Shown here in pieces: positions 55,812 through 64,000 of a stretch of DNA of 64,000 nucleotides. The stretch is taken from positions 3,620,501 to 3,684,500 of the forward strand of contig NC_022524.1 of the NCBI RefSeq assembly GCF_000473245.1, written 5' to 3'. The notes under the pieces were generated by a model, which had not been told where the DNA came from, ran no database searches, and worked only from the letters and a program-made list of their open reading frames with translations. Each line of letters begins with the position of its first letter. Positions within the stretch are counted from its first letter, which is position 1. Origin of the DNA: Bacillus infantis NRRL B-14911. GTDB taxonomy: Bacteria; Bacillota; Bacilli; Bacillales; Cytobacillaceae. The translations under genes were made by a program, and so were the position numbers.

Positions 55812-56141
55812 TCAGCTGTTTTCACTTACAGCCTTCGCCAGTGAATCTTCCGTTATTTTCCAGTGTGATGCATGCCATACAACATCTTTGTTCAAGAAAA
55901 GAATCGCCTGAGGGGATTCATGCTTAATATGATATTCCTCAGCCACATGATTGGAGACAGGGCGGGCATCCTGTACAGTTAAAAAATAGGCAGGAACGCT
56001 GCTGTTAGAAGACGTGAAGCTTTCATACTCTTCATAAGCCGCCTGGCTTACAGGGCAGGTGGTGCTGTGCTTCAGTAGAAATGCCGGGCTCTTTTCTTCT
56101 AAAATGCTATTAAATTCTTCGATTGAATGTATTTGTTTCAT
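55812..56141 (-). CDS. ytxJ: bacillithiol system redox-active protein YtxJ
   Basis: A 109-residue thioredoxin-fold protein of the YtxJ/DUF2847 family, thought to act as a bacilliredoxin-like partner of bacillithiol. The single reactive cysteine is Cys29 in HSTTCPVSQAAYEE, a monothiol CPVS motif. AGGAGGAAATAAG precedes the ATG. It is the third gene of ytxGHJ, behind a sigma-B promoter, so general-stress induction is expected. Confidence 0.94.
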   Translation of the reverse strand: MKQIHSIEEFNSILEEKSPAFLLKHSTTCPVSQAAYEEYESFTSSNSSVPAYFLTVQDARPVSNHVAEEYHIKHESPQAILFLNKDVVWHASHWKITEDSLAKAVSENS

Positions 56142-56207
56142 CTTATTTCCTCCTGAAATAAAGAATGCGGCAGAGTCATTTTAACACTCCACCGCCTGAT
56201 TTCCTAA

Positions 56208-56708
56208 TTATCGGTATTTCATTTCTGTTTCATCAAAAGCGTTCTTTGTTTCCTCCAGCTTCTGCTGTATGCTTTCCCCATCCTCTTCTGAAAGCATTGC
56301 AGCTGAGCCGGAAGGCACTGTTTCAGTGAACGCCTCCTCTTCTTCGCTGGAATCCTCAGATTGGCTGCCGGCCTTTCCTGACATGCCCTTTACCTTTTCA
56401 ACCAGGCCTGAAGACTGCTTTGAAACGCTCTGAGTAAGTGTGCTGGTCTTTTCTTTGGCTGCTGATGCCAATTCAGAACCTTTTGTCACAGCTGTCTCTT
56501 TAAGATGGCCAGTTTTCTCCTTCAGCACCGCAGCCTGCTCATTCAGGTCTGTCCTCAGCTCTTTCCCTGTCTTAGGGGCAAGGAATAATGCTGCCGCAGC
56601 ACCCACCATTCCGCCGACCAGGGCACCAATCAGAAAATCCTTGGAATTAATATTATCTTCCTGCCTTGTCTCGTTTGCCTGCGTAGTCATTCTTTCATTG
56701 TAAGCCAT
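56208..56708 (-). CDS. ytxH: YtxH family general stress protein
   Basis: A 166-residue protein with one glycine/alanine-rich hydrophobic helix at about 26-46 (FLIGALVGGMVGAAAALFLA) ending in PKTGKELR, the YtxH-domain signature. The remainder is a Lys/Ala/Glu-rich, late-embryogenesis-like helical region and an acidic tail. Its role is unknown beyond stress induction. AGGAGGATCC lies 7 bases before the ATG. It follows ytxG by 22 bases. Confidence 0.93.
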   Translation of the reverse strand: MAYNERMTTQANETRQEDNINSKDFLIGALVGGMVGAAAALFLAPKTGKELRTDLNEQAAVLKEKTGHLKETAVTKGSELASAAKEKTSTLTQSVSKQSSGLVEKVKGMSGKAGSQSEDSSEEEEAFTETVPSGSAAMLSEEDGESIQQKLEETKNAFDETEMKYR

Positions 56709-56730
56709 GTGGGATCCTCCTACACTTCCT

Positions 56731-57246
56731 TTAATATTTTGCTCTTTCTCTTTCCCGGGCTCTCACAGCCGCTCTTTCTACTGCTCTTTCTGCGGGCGGT
56801 ATATCCTCAATATGGTTCTGGAGCGGAGAAGACTGCTGTTTGCGAATCTTCCACTTATCTTTTAGCTCAAGGAATACATTGCTCCATTGAACCACCTGGG
56901 AGATTTTATCCTTATTCTGTTCAACCTGCGTATTGACCGATGAAGAAATGGATTGAATCGTCCCATTGAACTTTCTGACAGAATCTCCGACATCCCTCAC
57001 CGCATTGACCACTCCATTAAGGCTTTCCGACTTCTGCTGAATGTCGCTCGCAAGGGCATTCGTCTTATGAAGCAGAACAGTGGTCTCACGGGTTACACCG
57101 TCCAGCTGCTGTTCAAGCCCATCTAAGGTAGTTGACACACTATCCAATGTTGTCGCCAGGGATTTCAATGTTCGGGATAGGAAAATGACGAGCACTAAAA
57201 AGGCTACTGCTATTAAAGCCACGCTCAAATATAGAATAATTTCCAA
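56731..57246 (-). CDS. ytxG: YtxG (DUF948) general stress protein
   Basis: A 171-residue membrane-anchored coiled-coil protein of the DUF948 family. The N-terminal helix is about 1-22 ([20 protein letters not shown]), followed by a long amphipathic helix ([20 protein letters not shown]). The TTG at 57246 is 7 bases after GGAGG; the upstream ATG at 57261 overlaps that site. First gene of ytxGHJ. A good sigma-B promoter is 36 bases upstream. Confidence 0.92.
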   Translation of the reverse strand: MEIILYLSVALIAVAFLVLVIFLSRTLKSLATTLDSVSTTLDGLEQQLDGVTRETTVLLHKTNALASDIQQKSESLNGVVNAVRDVGDSVRKFNGTIQSISSSVNTQVEQNKDKISQVVQWSNVFLELKDKWKIRKQQSSPLQNHIEDIPPAERAVERAAVRARERERAKY

Positions 57247-57282
57247 AAGAAGCACCTCCATGATTGTTATATATTTATTCTA

Positions 57283-57307
57283 TTACCCGGGGATAGGCAC
57301 CCTAAAC
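57283..57307 (-). promoter_or_regulatory. sigma-B promoter of ytxGHJ
   Basis: On the minus strand GTTTAG (57307-57302), 13 bases, GGGTAA (57288-57283) match the sigma-B consensus GTTTAA-N12-15-GGGTAT at 10 of 12 positions. Confidence 0.8.
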
Positions 57308-57384
57308 CAGGGCCGTCCTTGTAAGTAATTCCATCAGCCGGCCTGAATCTCCTGCTTTTTGCGGCATTTAGCATTATAATTGCA

Positions 57385-57502
57385 GGCTGTGTTAAACATT
57401 GCGGCTGATATTGGGGATCATTCAGCCAGATATTCTTCATGGCTAAAAGGCGCTTGTAAAGCAGATGAGTTTCACAATGAGCCAAAAATCAGCATGAACT
57501 AA
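57385..57502 (+). mobile_element. diverged MITE-like relative upstream of the M29 aminopeptidase
   Basis: The left end GGCTGTGTTAAACATTGC and GGATCATTC match the ccpA-upstream MITE, as do CAATGAGCC and AAAAATCA on the right. The right terminal repeat is degenerate and no target duplication is visible (TAATTGCA on the left only). It lies between ytxG and the aminopeptidase and fills most of that gap. Confidence 0.65.
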
Positions 57503-57662
57503 AAAGCTGATGCAGATTGACTATGTACGAAAATATTATATCCATCACCATGGAGCTTTTGCAAATCCCCACAGGCACAACTGCCAGTATAATCATTTAA
57601 AGCAGAAAAAAGCTTTTTCGGGTACAATAATAGCTGTACGAAGAAATGAAGGAGGAATCAGG

Positions 57663-58778
57663 ATGAAAGATCCCCGGATTCAAACATTGGCAAAAAATTT
57701 AATTAATTATTCAGTGCGCCTTCAAAAAGGTGAGAAAGTTTTAATTGAAAACTTTGGACTTCAGCGCGAACTGGTTACTGCACTTGTCGCTGAAGCCTAT
57801 GCAGCGGGCGGCTTCCCGTTCGTGCTGCTGAAGGACCAGCAGGTCGACAGGGCGCTCCTGCTCGGCGCGCAGGATGAGCAGTTCGATATGATGGCTGACT
57901 TTGAAGCAAACGTGATGGGCAAGATGGATGCTTATATTGGCCTTAAATCTGGAGATAACATCAATGAACATGCCGATGTGCCGGATGACAAAATGAAAAT
58001 CCACGGCAGCACGATCGGTAAGAAAGTCCACAGGGAAATCCGCGTGCCAAAAACAAAATGGGTTGTACTGAGATATCCTAACTCCTCAATGGCACAGCTT
58101 GCGAAAATGAGCACAGAGGCGTTCGAGGATTTCTATTTTAATGTCTGCAATCTGGATTACGGCAAGATGGACAAAGCGATGGACAGCCTTGTGGAGCTTA
58201 TGGACAAAACAGACAAAGTAAGGCTGACAGGCCCCGGGACAGATTTGACCTTCTCCATTAAGGATATTCCGGCAATCAAATGCTCTGGACAGATGAATAT
58301 CCCTGACGGCGAAGTCTATACGGCTCCTGTGAAAGATTCTGTTAACGGCGTGATTACATATAATACTCCATCTCCTTATCACGGATTTACTTTTGAGCAT
58401 GTCAAGCTTACCTTTAAGGATGGAAAGATTGTTGAGGCGTCAGCAAATGATACAGACAGAATCAACAAGATCTTTGATACAGATGAAGGCGCCCGCTATA
58501 TCGGGGAATTCGCCATCGGCGTGAACCCTTATATCCTCCATCCGATGCAGGACATTCTTTTCGATGAGAAAATTGATGGCAGTTTCCACTTCACGCCAGG
58601 GCAATGCTATGATGAAGCCTATAATGGCAATTCATCCAATATCCACTGGGATATGGTCAATATCCAGCGTCCGGACTATGGCGGAGGGGAAATCTACTTT
58701 GACGATGTCCTGATCCGGAAGGATGGAAGATTCGTCATCCCTGAACTCGATGCGCTGAACCCTGAAAATCTTAAATAA
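57663..58778 (+). CDS. M29 family aminopeptidase (AmpS-like)
   Basis: A 371-residue metallo-aminopeptidase of family M29 (thermophilic aminopeptidase T/AmpS type). Metal-ligand regions are FSIKDIPAIKCSGQMNIPDGEVYTAP in the middle, EFAIGVNPYI and SFHFTPGQCYDEA near the end, and IHWDMVNIQR at the C-terminus. It releases N-terminal residues from peptides in the cytoplasm. It is shorter than B. subtilis AmpS (about 410). GAAGGAGGAATCAGG precedes the ATG at 57663; the longer reading from 57510 lacks a site. Monocistronic. Confidence 0.9.
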   Translation: MKDPRIQTLAKNLINYSVRLQKGEKVLIENFGLQRELVTALVAEAYAAGGFPFVLLKDQQVDRALLLGAQDEQFDMMADFEANVMGKMDAYIGLKSGDNINEHADVPDDKMKIHGSTIGKKVHREIRVPKTKWVVLRYPNSSMAQLAKMSTEAFEDFYFNVCNLDYGKMDKAMDSLVELMDKTDKVRLTGPGTDLTFSIKDIPAIKCSGQMNIPDGEVYTAPVKDSVNGVITYNTPSPYHGFTFEHVKLTFKDGKIVEASANDTDRINKIFDTDEGARYIGEFAIGVNPYILHPMQDILFDEKIDGSFHFTPGQCYDEAYNGNSSNIHWDMVNIQRPDYGGGEIYFDDVLIRKDGRFVIPELDALNPENLK

Positions 58779-58784
58779 ACAGGA

Positions 58785-58945
58785 ATAAAAGCGCAAGCTC
58801 CTTGATCACCTTAAGAAACGCAGACTAAGAACGCCACGTCCTGTGGCAACGTCTGCATGGCTCCCATGCTGGAGCCCTCAAGACGAACCTCCCGGAAACC
58901 TTTTTGGGTTGTTTGGCTAGTGACCTGGGCGCAGCTGCTGGACGT
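58785..58945 (+). repeat. dispersed repeat, diverged copy R5
   Basis: AAACGCAGACTAAGAACGCC, CCACGTCCTGTGG and CGTCTGCATGGC match the R1/R3 blocks with a few changes, and GCGCAGCTGCTGGACG matches their right end. The middle is different. With the terminator below it accounts for the 325-base gap before murC. Confidence 0.75.
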
Positions 58946-59001
58946 GGATCAAGAATTGAAAATTATACACAAGTCTTACAATTTATAAATTCCTTAACAG
59001 C

Positions 59002-59035
59002 AAAAAAGGATGCAGCATGAGCCTGCATCCTTTTT
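59002..59035. terminator. terminator between the M29 gene and murC
   Basis: AAAAAGGATGCAG and CTGCATCCTTTTT pair perfectly around CATGAGC, with A and T runs on both sides. Confidence 0.92.
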
Positions 59036-59103
59036 CTTATGTAGCCAAAAGGCCTTTCCGGAGAGCGCCAGGAGACAGCCTGCCCAACGCTTCTGCACGG
59101 AAC

Positions 59104-60399
59104 TTATAAAGTGCCCTCATATGCTTCCTGGAATTTCTGGATGTCTCCCGCTCCCATAAAGAGGATGACACTGTTTTCGTGCTGTTTCAGCGCACTTGTA
59201 TCTTCTTCTTTCATGATTTCCGAGCTTGGGATCCTGTCCTGAAGATCTGTAATGGTCAGCTTTCCATGGTTCTCCCTGGCTGAACCGAAAATATCGCAAA
59301 GATAAACTTTATCAGCTTTATTAAGGCTTTCGGCAAAGTCATCCAGGAATGTCTGTGTCCGGGTAAAGGTATGAGGCTGGAATACAGCCACTATTTCTTT
59401 TTCCGGATATTTCTGCCTGGCTGCCTCGACCGTCGCGCGAATCTCCGTCGGGTGATGAGCATAGTCGTCAATGATAACCTGGCTTGCCACTTTCTTCTCC
59501 GAAAATCTTCTTTTCACTCCCTCAAATGTCAGCAGGAGATCTTTGACGATTTCAGAATCAATTTCCTCATAATGGCAAAGTGCAATAACGGCCAATGAAT
59601 TCAGTACGTTATGGTCGCCGAACTGAGGGATTGAGAAAGTATCATAAAAGGTGTTGCGCACAAAAACATCAAAGGTTGTTCCTTCCGTGCTCTTGATGAC
59701 ATTTCGTGCCTGGAAGTCATTTTCCTCCCCAAATCCGTAAAACAAGACAGGAACTTTTGCCTGGATCTTTTGCAGCTGCTCATCATCGCCGCATGCAAAA
59801 ATACCCTTATTCACCTGCCATGACATCTCCTGGAATGCAGAGAACACATCATCAATATTGGCGAAATAATCAGGGTGGTCAAAATCTATATTCGTCATGA
59901 TTGCATAATCAGGGAAATATGAAAGAAAATGCCTTCTATATTCGCAAGCTTCAAAAACGAAATATTCAGCATCGGCATCCCCTCTGCCCGTTCCGTCCCC
60001 AATAAGGAAAGAAGTCGGTTTTGCTCCCTTCATAACATGGGCCAGCAGCCCTGTAGTGGAGGTCTTGCCATGCGCCCCAGTAACAGCTACACTGGTGAAC
60101 TTCTTCATAAAGTCCCCAAGGAAGCGGTGGTAGCGGACGATCGGAAGGCCCAGCTTCATGGCTTCCTGAATTTCTTCATGCGTATCCGGGTACGCATTGC
60201 CTGCTATAACGGTCATTCCAGGCTGTATGTTTTCCTTTTGGAAAGGAAGGATCTTTATTCCTGACTGTTCAAGCGAAATCTGTGTAAAAAAACGCTTTTC
60301 TACATCAGATCCCTGAACATGATAATTCATATCATGAAGGACTTGAGCCAAGGCGCTCATTCCAGACCCTTTTATACCTACAAAATGGTAAATAGTCAT
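59104..60399 (-). CDS. murC: UDP-N-acetylmuramate-L-alanine ligase
   Basis: A 431-residue Mur ligase that adds L-alanine to UDP-MurNAc, the first peptide step in cell-wall synthesis. The N-terminal UDP-binding motif is [14 protein letters not shown], the ATP loop [16 protein letters not shown] (about residue 104), with [13 protein letters not shown] and [12 protein letters not shown] in the C-terminal domain. The ATG at 60399 is 8 bases after GGAGG; a TTG at 60414 overlaps that site. It is on the same strand as sftA, as in B. subtilis, but with two genes inserted between. Confidence 0.96.
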   Translation of the reverse strand: MTIYHFVGIKGSGMSALAQVLHDMNYHVQGSDVEKRFFTQISLEQSGIKILPFQKENIQPGMTVIAGNAYPDTHEEIQEAMKLGLPIVRYHRFLGDFMKKFTSVAVTGAHGKTSTTGLLAHVMKGAKPTSFLIGDGTGRGDADAEYFVFEACEYRRHFLSYFPDYAIMTNIDFDHPDYFANIDDVFSAFQEMSWQVNKGIFACGDDEQLQKIQAKVPVLFYGFGEENDFQARNVIKSTEGTTFDVFVRNTFYDTFSIPQFGDHNVLNSLAVIALCHYEEIDSEIVKDLLLTFEGVKRRFSEKKVASQVIIDDYAHHPTEIRATVEAARQKYPEKEIVAVFQPHTFTRTQTFLDDFAESLNKADKVYLCDIFGSARENHGKLTITDLQDRIPSSEIMKEEDTSALKQHENSVILFMGAGDIQKFQEAYEGTL

Positions 60400-60589
60400 A
60401 TAAAGAACCTCCAACTGTCGTCTATCTGTAACACAGTATATGATATCTGACTATAAATTGCTCATATATTCATTACGGACAAACGTTTCCTGCATAAGCA
60501 GATTAAAGTATTATATCATCTTTCAAGCACAAAAACTATGTAGCACAACACTCCGGCTGGCGGCAGGGGCGGCCTGAACGGGGTTCGGC

Positions 60590-60633
60590 CGGGATCGCAT
60601 GGCTAAAATTGGCAAAAATCAGCGTGAATAGAC
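60590..60633 (+). repeat. possible relic of the MITE-like family
   Basis: CATGGCTAAAA and AAAAATCAGCGTGAAT resemble blocks of the element at 57385-57502, but most of it is missing. Nothing else is seen in the 234-base gap between murC and the next gene. Confidence 0.35.
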
Positions 60634-61269
60634 TCACATATCACCAATGAACAGGAAGGCCACGGCAGTCTTTTTTAGAAAAGGCCTATAGGCCATACCT
60701 TCCCGAACAGCCTCATTGTAACTCTCCACAACAGCGTCTGTATTGTCCATTGGAAAAGCAGGGCCAAAACAGAAGGTCCGGGAGAAAACGGGTATGCACC
60801 TGATGAAATAGGAGCGCCCCTCCTCAAGGCTGATGCTTTCCGCGGCTTTCAGCTGAAGCTTTTCCCCGGTCAGAATATCATAGGCAGCAAGTATTTCTCC
60901 TTCTGCCCTTTCAATCTTTACAGGCTGGAGGACAGAGCTGAGGAAAAGCGCTCCCTGAATGAGATCTGCCTCGGCTAATTGGCCGGTATTCCGGCGGAGG
61001 AAAAGGTTAAACATCGTAAAGCCCCTGATGCTTATATAATCGAATAAGAACCAGTCCTCAAACACTTCTTCCTGTTCACTGCTGAATGGGATTCCGCCCG
61101 GCAGGCCGGCTGCTTCCCGGAAAATATGGCGGGCACGGACCTTTTCTCTTATGTTCGCATTCACCGCAAAATCCTTCTGTGCTTTCCGGTAAAGGGCCAG
61201 CGCGTTCTCTTCACCCTTAGCCTGCTTCTGTTTGCGGTAGGCTTCCAAGTCTTTAATTGTATTCTCCAT
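60634..61269 (-). CDS. conserved-looking cytosolic protein, unknown
   Basis: A 211-residue soluble protein. Residues 1-60 are charged and helical; the middle holds EVFEDWFLFDYISIRGFTMF (about 66-86), and the second half is mixed alpha/beta (AAYDILTGEKLQLKAAESIS, then SYFIRCIPVFSRTF). WFLFDY-type segments occur in some SEC-C-related proteins, but I see no zinc-binding cysteine cluster here. GGAGGGAGCACCCGGAT precedes the ATG. It lies between the phosphoribosyltransferase gene and murC, all on one strand, and starts 40 bases after the former, so co-transcription is likely. I do not recognise it. Confidence 0.6.
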   Translation of the reverse strand: MENTIKDLEAYRKQKQAKGEENALALYRKAQKDFAVNANIREKVRARHIFREAAGLPGGIPFSSEQEEVFEDWFLFDYISIRGFTMFNLFLRRNTGQLAEADLIQGALFLSSVLQPVKIERAEGEILAAYDILTGEKLQLKAAESISLEEGRSYFIRCIPVFSRTFCFGPAFPMDNTDAVVESYNEAVREGMAYRPFLKKTAVAFLFIGDM

Positions 61270-61309
61270 ATCCGGGTGCTCCCTCCAATTCCCCAGGGCC
61301 GAAAATGAA

Positions 61310-62410
61310 TTAAAACTCTACTTTTTCCAGCCGCGGATTCGGCCTGTAGCGCCTTCCTGCTTTTGCAGCATGCTTACCATTGATCAGAACATTATCTCCG
61401 GTGAAGCCGATATTGATCTTCAGCAGGCTGTTGCCTATGCCGTAAGTATCGACTGGCACACCGTTTTCTTCAAATTCCTGGATTCTCATTTCATTAAAGC
61501 CGCCGCTGACAACAATTTTCACATGATTATACCCTTCGTCATCCAGCGCCTTCCTTAATGCAAAAATCAGCTCCGCATTAACGCCCCGTGGATCAAAGGT
61601 CCCGAGAAGATGCTGATTCCTCAGGAAATATTGGTCGATCATTGTCCTGGAGGTATCAACACGGACACCCTTCAGCTCATCGCCGAATTCCCTCGCAACT
61701 TTCAGGGAATCTGTTATAGCATCATTATTATAATCAACAAGCGCAATCAGGGCATCCTCAGGGTATGTCTCCTGATATGCCTTGGTTGCTGCCACCAGGT
61801 CCCCGTCAAACATCTGGATAAGGGCATGCGGCATTGTTCCCATCCCCTGCTTGCCCCACCATTCGTTCATGGCATGGGTAGCCTGGGCAGTCGCTCCGCC
61901 TATATGGGCGGCATAGCCGTCTCCGGCCTGGGTGATATAATGGTCATCCCGGTCACCCATGAAGATGACCTGTTTTTGCCTGCCTGACGTTCCTGCTGCC
62001 TTGACCGTGTTATACACATTAGTGGCAACTGACGTTCTCCTCGCAAGGATGCCGTCAATGATCCCCTCAAGATAGCCGAAGCTCTGATAGGGCCCGGTAA
62101 TCGTCATGACCGTTTCGAATGGGCTGATTTTATCTCCATCTTTCAAAGAAAAGATTTCCAGCTCATCCGGATTTTCGGCGAATGTATGGATCAATGCAAT
62201 CACTTCATCGGTCCCGCAAAGGACAGCATGATTTTTCTGGAAGAATTGCATGGTCACGATATTGTCTTTGTGATATTTCTTGACAATCTCCCGTGTCTTT
62301 AAGAAATAGACAGCTGAAAACCAGCCGTCTCTTACTCTTTCATCAAATTTAAAGGTCTTATTTGTAAGCCGCTTGATCTTGCCTTGAATCTTTAGCTCAA
62401 TTTCTTTCAT
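61310..62410 (-). CDS. nicotinate phosphoribosyltransferase
   Basis: A 366-residue enzyme that makes nicotinate mononucleotide from nicotinate and PRPP, the first NAD salvage step. The N-terminal half carries the family's nicotinate-binding region, the segment GIDGIL...TSVATNVYNTVKAAG, and GTMPHALIQMF with the phosphate-binding His region; VSGGFNEMRIQEF is near the end. It is a short form (usual bacterial PncB is about 400-490). The ATG at 62410 follows GAGGAG by 9 bases; an ATG at 62425 overlaps that site. A promoter with a palindrome lies upstream. nadK2 in this window is another NAD-pathway gene. Confidence 0.9.
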   Translation of the reverse strand: MKEIELKIQGKIKRLTNKTFKFDERVRDGWFSAVYFLKTREIVKKYHKDNIVTMQFFQKNHAVLCGTDEVIALIHTFAENPDELEIFSLKDGDKISPFETVMTITGPYQSFGYLEGIIDGILARRTSVATNVYNTVKAAGTSGRQKQVIFMGDRDDHYITQAGDGYAAHIGGATAQATHAMNEWWGKQGMGTMPHALIQMFDGDLVAATKAYQETYPEDALIALVDYNNDAITDSLKVAREFGDELKGVRVDTSRTMIDQYFLRNQHLLGTFDPRGVNAELIFALRKALDDEGYNHVKIVVSGGFNEMRIQEFEENGVPVDTYGIGNSLLKINIGFTGDNVLINGKHAAKAGRRYRPNPRLEKVEF

Positions 62411-62449
62411 CCTAAAGCTCCTCATACCAAATCAGTTATAACTACCGTT

Positions 62450-62477
62450 ATTTTAGTATTCTTTACATGCATGTAAA
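62450..62477 (-). promoter_or_regulatory. promoter of the nicotinate phosphoribosyltransferase gene
   Basis: On the minus strand TTTACA (62477-62472), 16 bases, TAAAAT (62455-62450), 40 bases before the ATG. The palindrome 62456-62483 covers the -35 and the whole spacer. Confidence 0.7.
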
Positions 62478-62483
62478 GAATAC
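62456..62483. promoter_or_regulatory. 28-bp perfect palindrome, probable operator
   Basis: Positions 62456-62483 are a perfect inverted repeat: arms of GTATTCTTTACATG around a two-fold centre at GC. Placed over -35 and spacer it is well set to be a repressor site. Which regulator binds is unknown; an NAD-biosynthesis regulator such as NiaR is a guess. Confidence 0.75.
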
Positions 62484-62489
62484 CACGTA

Positions 62490-64000
62490 TTATAGCATTG
62501 TACTAGTGTCTTGCATGGCCTCGAGGTCTGTTTCCGTGATCAGCACATCACGCGGCTTGCTTCCTTTTGCCTCAGAGATATAGCCGCAGTCCTCCATCAT
62601 GCCGATCAGCCTTGCAGCACGGTTATAGCCGATCTTAAAGCGCCTCTGGACACTTGATGTCGATGCGCTGCCCTGATCGACAACATACTCGCACGCCTCA
62701 TAGAAAAGCTCATCTTCCTCCTCGGTTGCCTGTGCTTTTTTCAGGAGCTCTTCCTGTTCAAATAAATAATCCGGCTTGCGCTGGCTCCTCGCATGGGCGA
62801 CGACTTCATCAATTTCTGCATCGGAAACATAAGTTCCCTGAAGCCTGACCGGCTTGGATGAGCCATTTTCCAGGAAGAGCATATCCCCTCTGCCCAAGAG
62901 CTTTTCGGCACCGCTGATGTCGATGATGGTTCGTGAATCGACCTGGGAGGATACAGAGAATGCCACCCTTGTCGGGACATTGGCTTTAATCAGGCCAGTG
63001 ATGACATCGACAGACGGCCTTTGTGTGGCGATGATCAAATGAATGCCGCATGCCCTCGCCTTTTGGGCGATCCGGCAGATTGCTTCCTCAACATCTGCCG
63101 GGGACATCATCATCAGGTCAGCAAGCTCATCAATGACAATGACAATGAACGGAAGCTTGTCAGAATAGCGTTTATGCTGTTCAGCCAGCTGATTGAAACG
63201 GTTGATATCCCTGACACCTGCGTGTGCAAACAGCTCATAGCGCCGCTCCATCTCTTCCACCGCCCATTTCAGTGCTGCAGTGGCGGCCTTCACATCTGTA
63301 ATGACCGGGCTGACAAGATGAGGTATCTGGTTGTATGGAGCAAGCTCGACCATTTTCGGATCGATCAGCAGAAGCTTCAGCTCATCAGGCGATGCTTTAT
63401 AAAGAAGGCTGACAAGGATTGAGTTGATGCAGACGCTTTTTCCGGATCCGGTTGCACCGGCAATCAGTCCGTGAGGCATCTTCCGCAGATCAGTGACGAT
63501 CGGGCTTCCCGAGATGTCCAGCCCAAGGACTGCAGTCAGCGGCGATTCTCCGTCCCTGAACACAGGCGTATTGATGATCTCGCTGATCAATACCGGCCTG
63601 CTCTTCTGGTTCGGTACCTCAATTCCGATGGTATGCTTGCCCGGGATCGGCGCTTCCATACGGATATCCCTGGCGGCCAGGCTGAGCTTAATATCATCAG
63701 TCAGGTTCGTGATTTTATTTACTTTAACTCCGGGCTCCGGCTGAACCTCAAATCGGGTAACAGAAGGCCCCTGGGTTACATTAACAACCTTTGCCCTGAC
63801 ATTGAAATTCTTCAGTGTCAGATTAAGGAACTCTTCCTGCTCCAGCAGCCACTCCTCATTGTCCTCAGGAATGACTGGAGGGGCAAGCAGGCTTTTTGCC
63901 GGAAATTCATAGGCCTTGTATTTCGGATCTTCTGCCGGCTGGCCATACTGATGGAATCCGTCCAGTTCCTGTCGCGTCCCTGCTTGTGTCTGTTCAGCTG
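62490..64000 (-). CDS. sftA: DNA translocase SftA, C-terminal part (open at window edge)
   Basis: About 502 residues of an FtsK/SpoIIIE-type translocase; no stop or start is met before the right edge, so the N-terminus lies outside. A Glu/Pro-rich linker is followed by the beta domain (PSVTRFEVQPEPGVKVNKI), the Walker A motif GATGSGKSVCIN, Walker B FIVIVIDELADLMM, and the C-terminal winged-helix gamma domain (SVQRRFKIGYNRAARLIGMM) that reads chromosome polarity. In B. subtilis SftA clears DNA from the closing septum and is soluble; the absent N-terminus would settle SftA against SpoIIIE. Synteny favours SftA. Confidence 0.92.
   Translation of the reverse strand, partial: AEQTQAGTRQELDGFHQYGQPAEDPKYKAYEFPAKSLLAPPVIPEDNEEWLLEQEEFLNLTLKNFNVRAKVVNVTQGPSVTRFEVQPEPGVKVNKITNLTDDIKLSLAARDIRMEAPIPGKHTIGIEVPNQKSRPVLISEIINTPVFRDGESPLTAVLGLDISGSPIVTDLRKMPHGLIAGATGSGKSVCINSILVSLLYKASPDELKLLLIDPKMVELAPYNQIPHLVSPVITDVKAATAALKWAVEEMERRYELFAHAGVRDINRFNQLAEQHKRYSDKLPFIVIVIDELADLMMMSPADVEEAICRIAQKARACGIHLIIATQRPSVDVITGLIKANVPTRVAFSVSSQVDSRTIIDISGAEKLLGRGDMLFLENGSSKPVRLQGTYVSDAEIDEVVAHARSQRKPDYLFEQEELLKKAQATEEEDELFYEACEYVVDQGSASTSSVQRRFKIGYNRAARLIGMMEDCGYISEAKGSKPRDVLITETDLEAMQDTSTML

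Overview
The window is ordinary chromosomal core DNA from a Bacillaceae bacterium (Bacillus, Cytobacillus or Mesobacillus-like; the species cannot be fixed from sequence alone). The evidence is strong AGGAGG-type ribosome binding sites, sigma-A/B/G promoter motifs, a spore gene (sspA), a tyrosyl T-box leader, and a gene order that follows the Bacillus subtilis ytpI-to-sftA region almost gene by gene. I see no prophage, CRISPR array, transposase, tRNA or rRNA gene. GC content looks like mid-40s percent by eye.

Layout. 1-8 kb: ytpI, ytoI, ytkL, an M24 peptidase, ald, an NCS1-type permease and a universal stress protein. 8-16 kb: argGH behind two ARG-box-like sites, moaB, an EcsC-family protein, ackA with an activating cre, ytxK and tpx. 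16-31 kb: ytfJ-ytfI-yteJ-sppA, nadK2, rarD, ytcJ, ytcI, sspA, thiI-iscS, braB and ezrA. 31-41 kb: hisJ, a TetR regulator, the GAF protein YtsP, an OsmC protein, a methionine gamma-lyase-like enzyme, diguanylate cyclase DgcP, rpsD with a long leader, and tyrS with its T-box. 41-54 kb: a class A penicillin-binding protein, the acetate module acsA/acuABC, a beta-rich unknown, motPS, ccpA and aroA. 54-64 kb: an unusually long FtsA-like protein, the ytxGHJ stress operon, an M29 aminopeptidase, murC, an unknown gene, a nicotinate phosphoribosyltransferase and the C-terminal part of sftA (open at the right edge).

How the genes work together. CcpA (encoded here) probably controls acetate flow at both ends: a cre about 56 bp upstream of the ackA start suggests activation of acetate excretion, while cre-like sites between acsA and acuA suggest repression of acetate reuse. 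AcuA and AcuC would adjust AcsA by acetylation of a lysine that falls at residue 549. thiI and iscS form a sulfur-transfer pair. argG and argH overlap as an operon. ytxGHJ has a good sigma-B promoter.

Less ordinary content lies mostly between genes. There is a 113-bp MITE-like element with terminal inverted repeats and an 8-bp target duplication upstream of ccpA, plus a diverged relative upstream of the M29 aminopeptidase. A dispersed repeat of about 110-185 bp occurs at five places, including a 108-bp identical direct repeat. Six ATTTGCG units sit exactly 20 bp apart before the penicillin-binding protein gene. There is a 52-bp perfect palindrome upstream of the gene at 10900, a 28-bp palindrome over the promoter of the nicotinate phosphoribosyltransferase gene, and a nine-G run inside the GGEEL catalytic codons of dgcP. 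I found no convincing wholly new multi-gene system.

Starts were set by ribosome binding sites and often lie downstream of the longest possible ORF. Several genes use GTG or TTG. Family comparisons are from memory, not from database searches.
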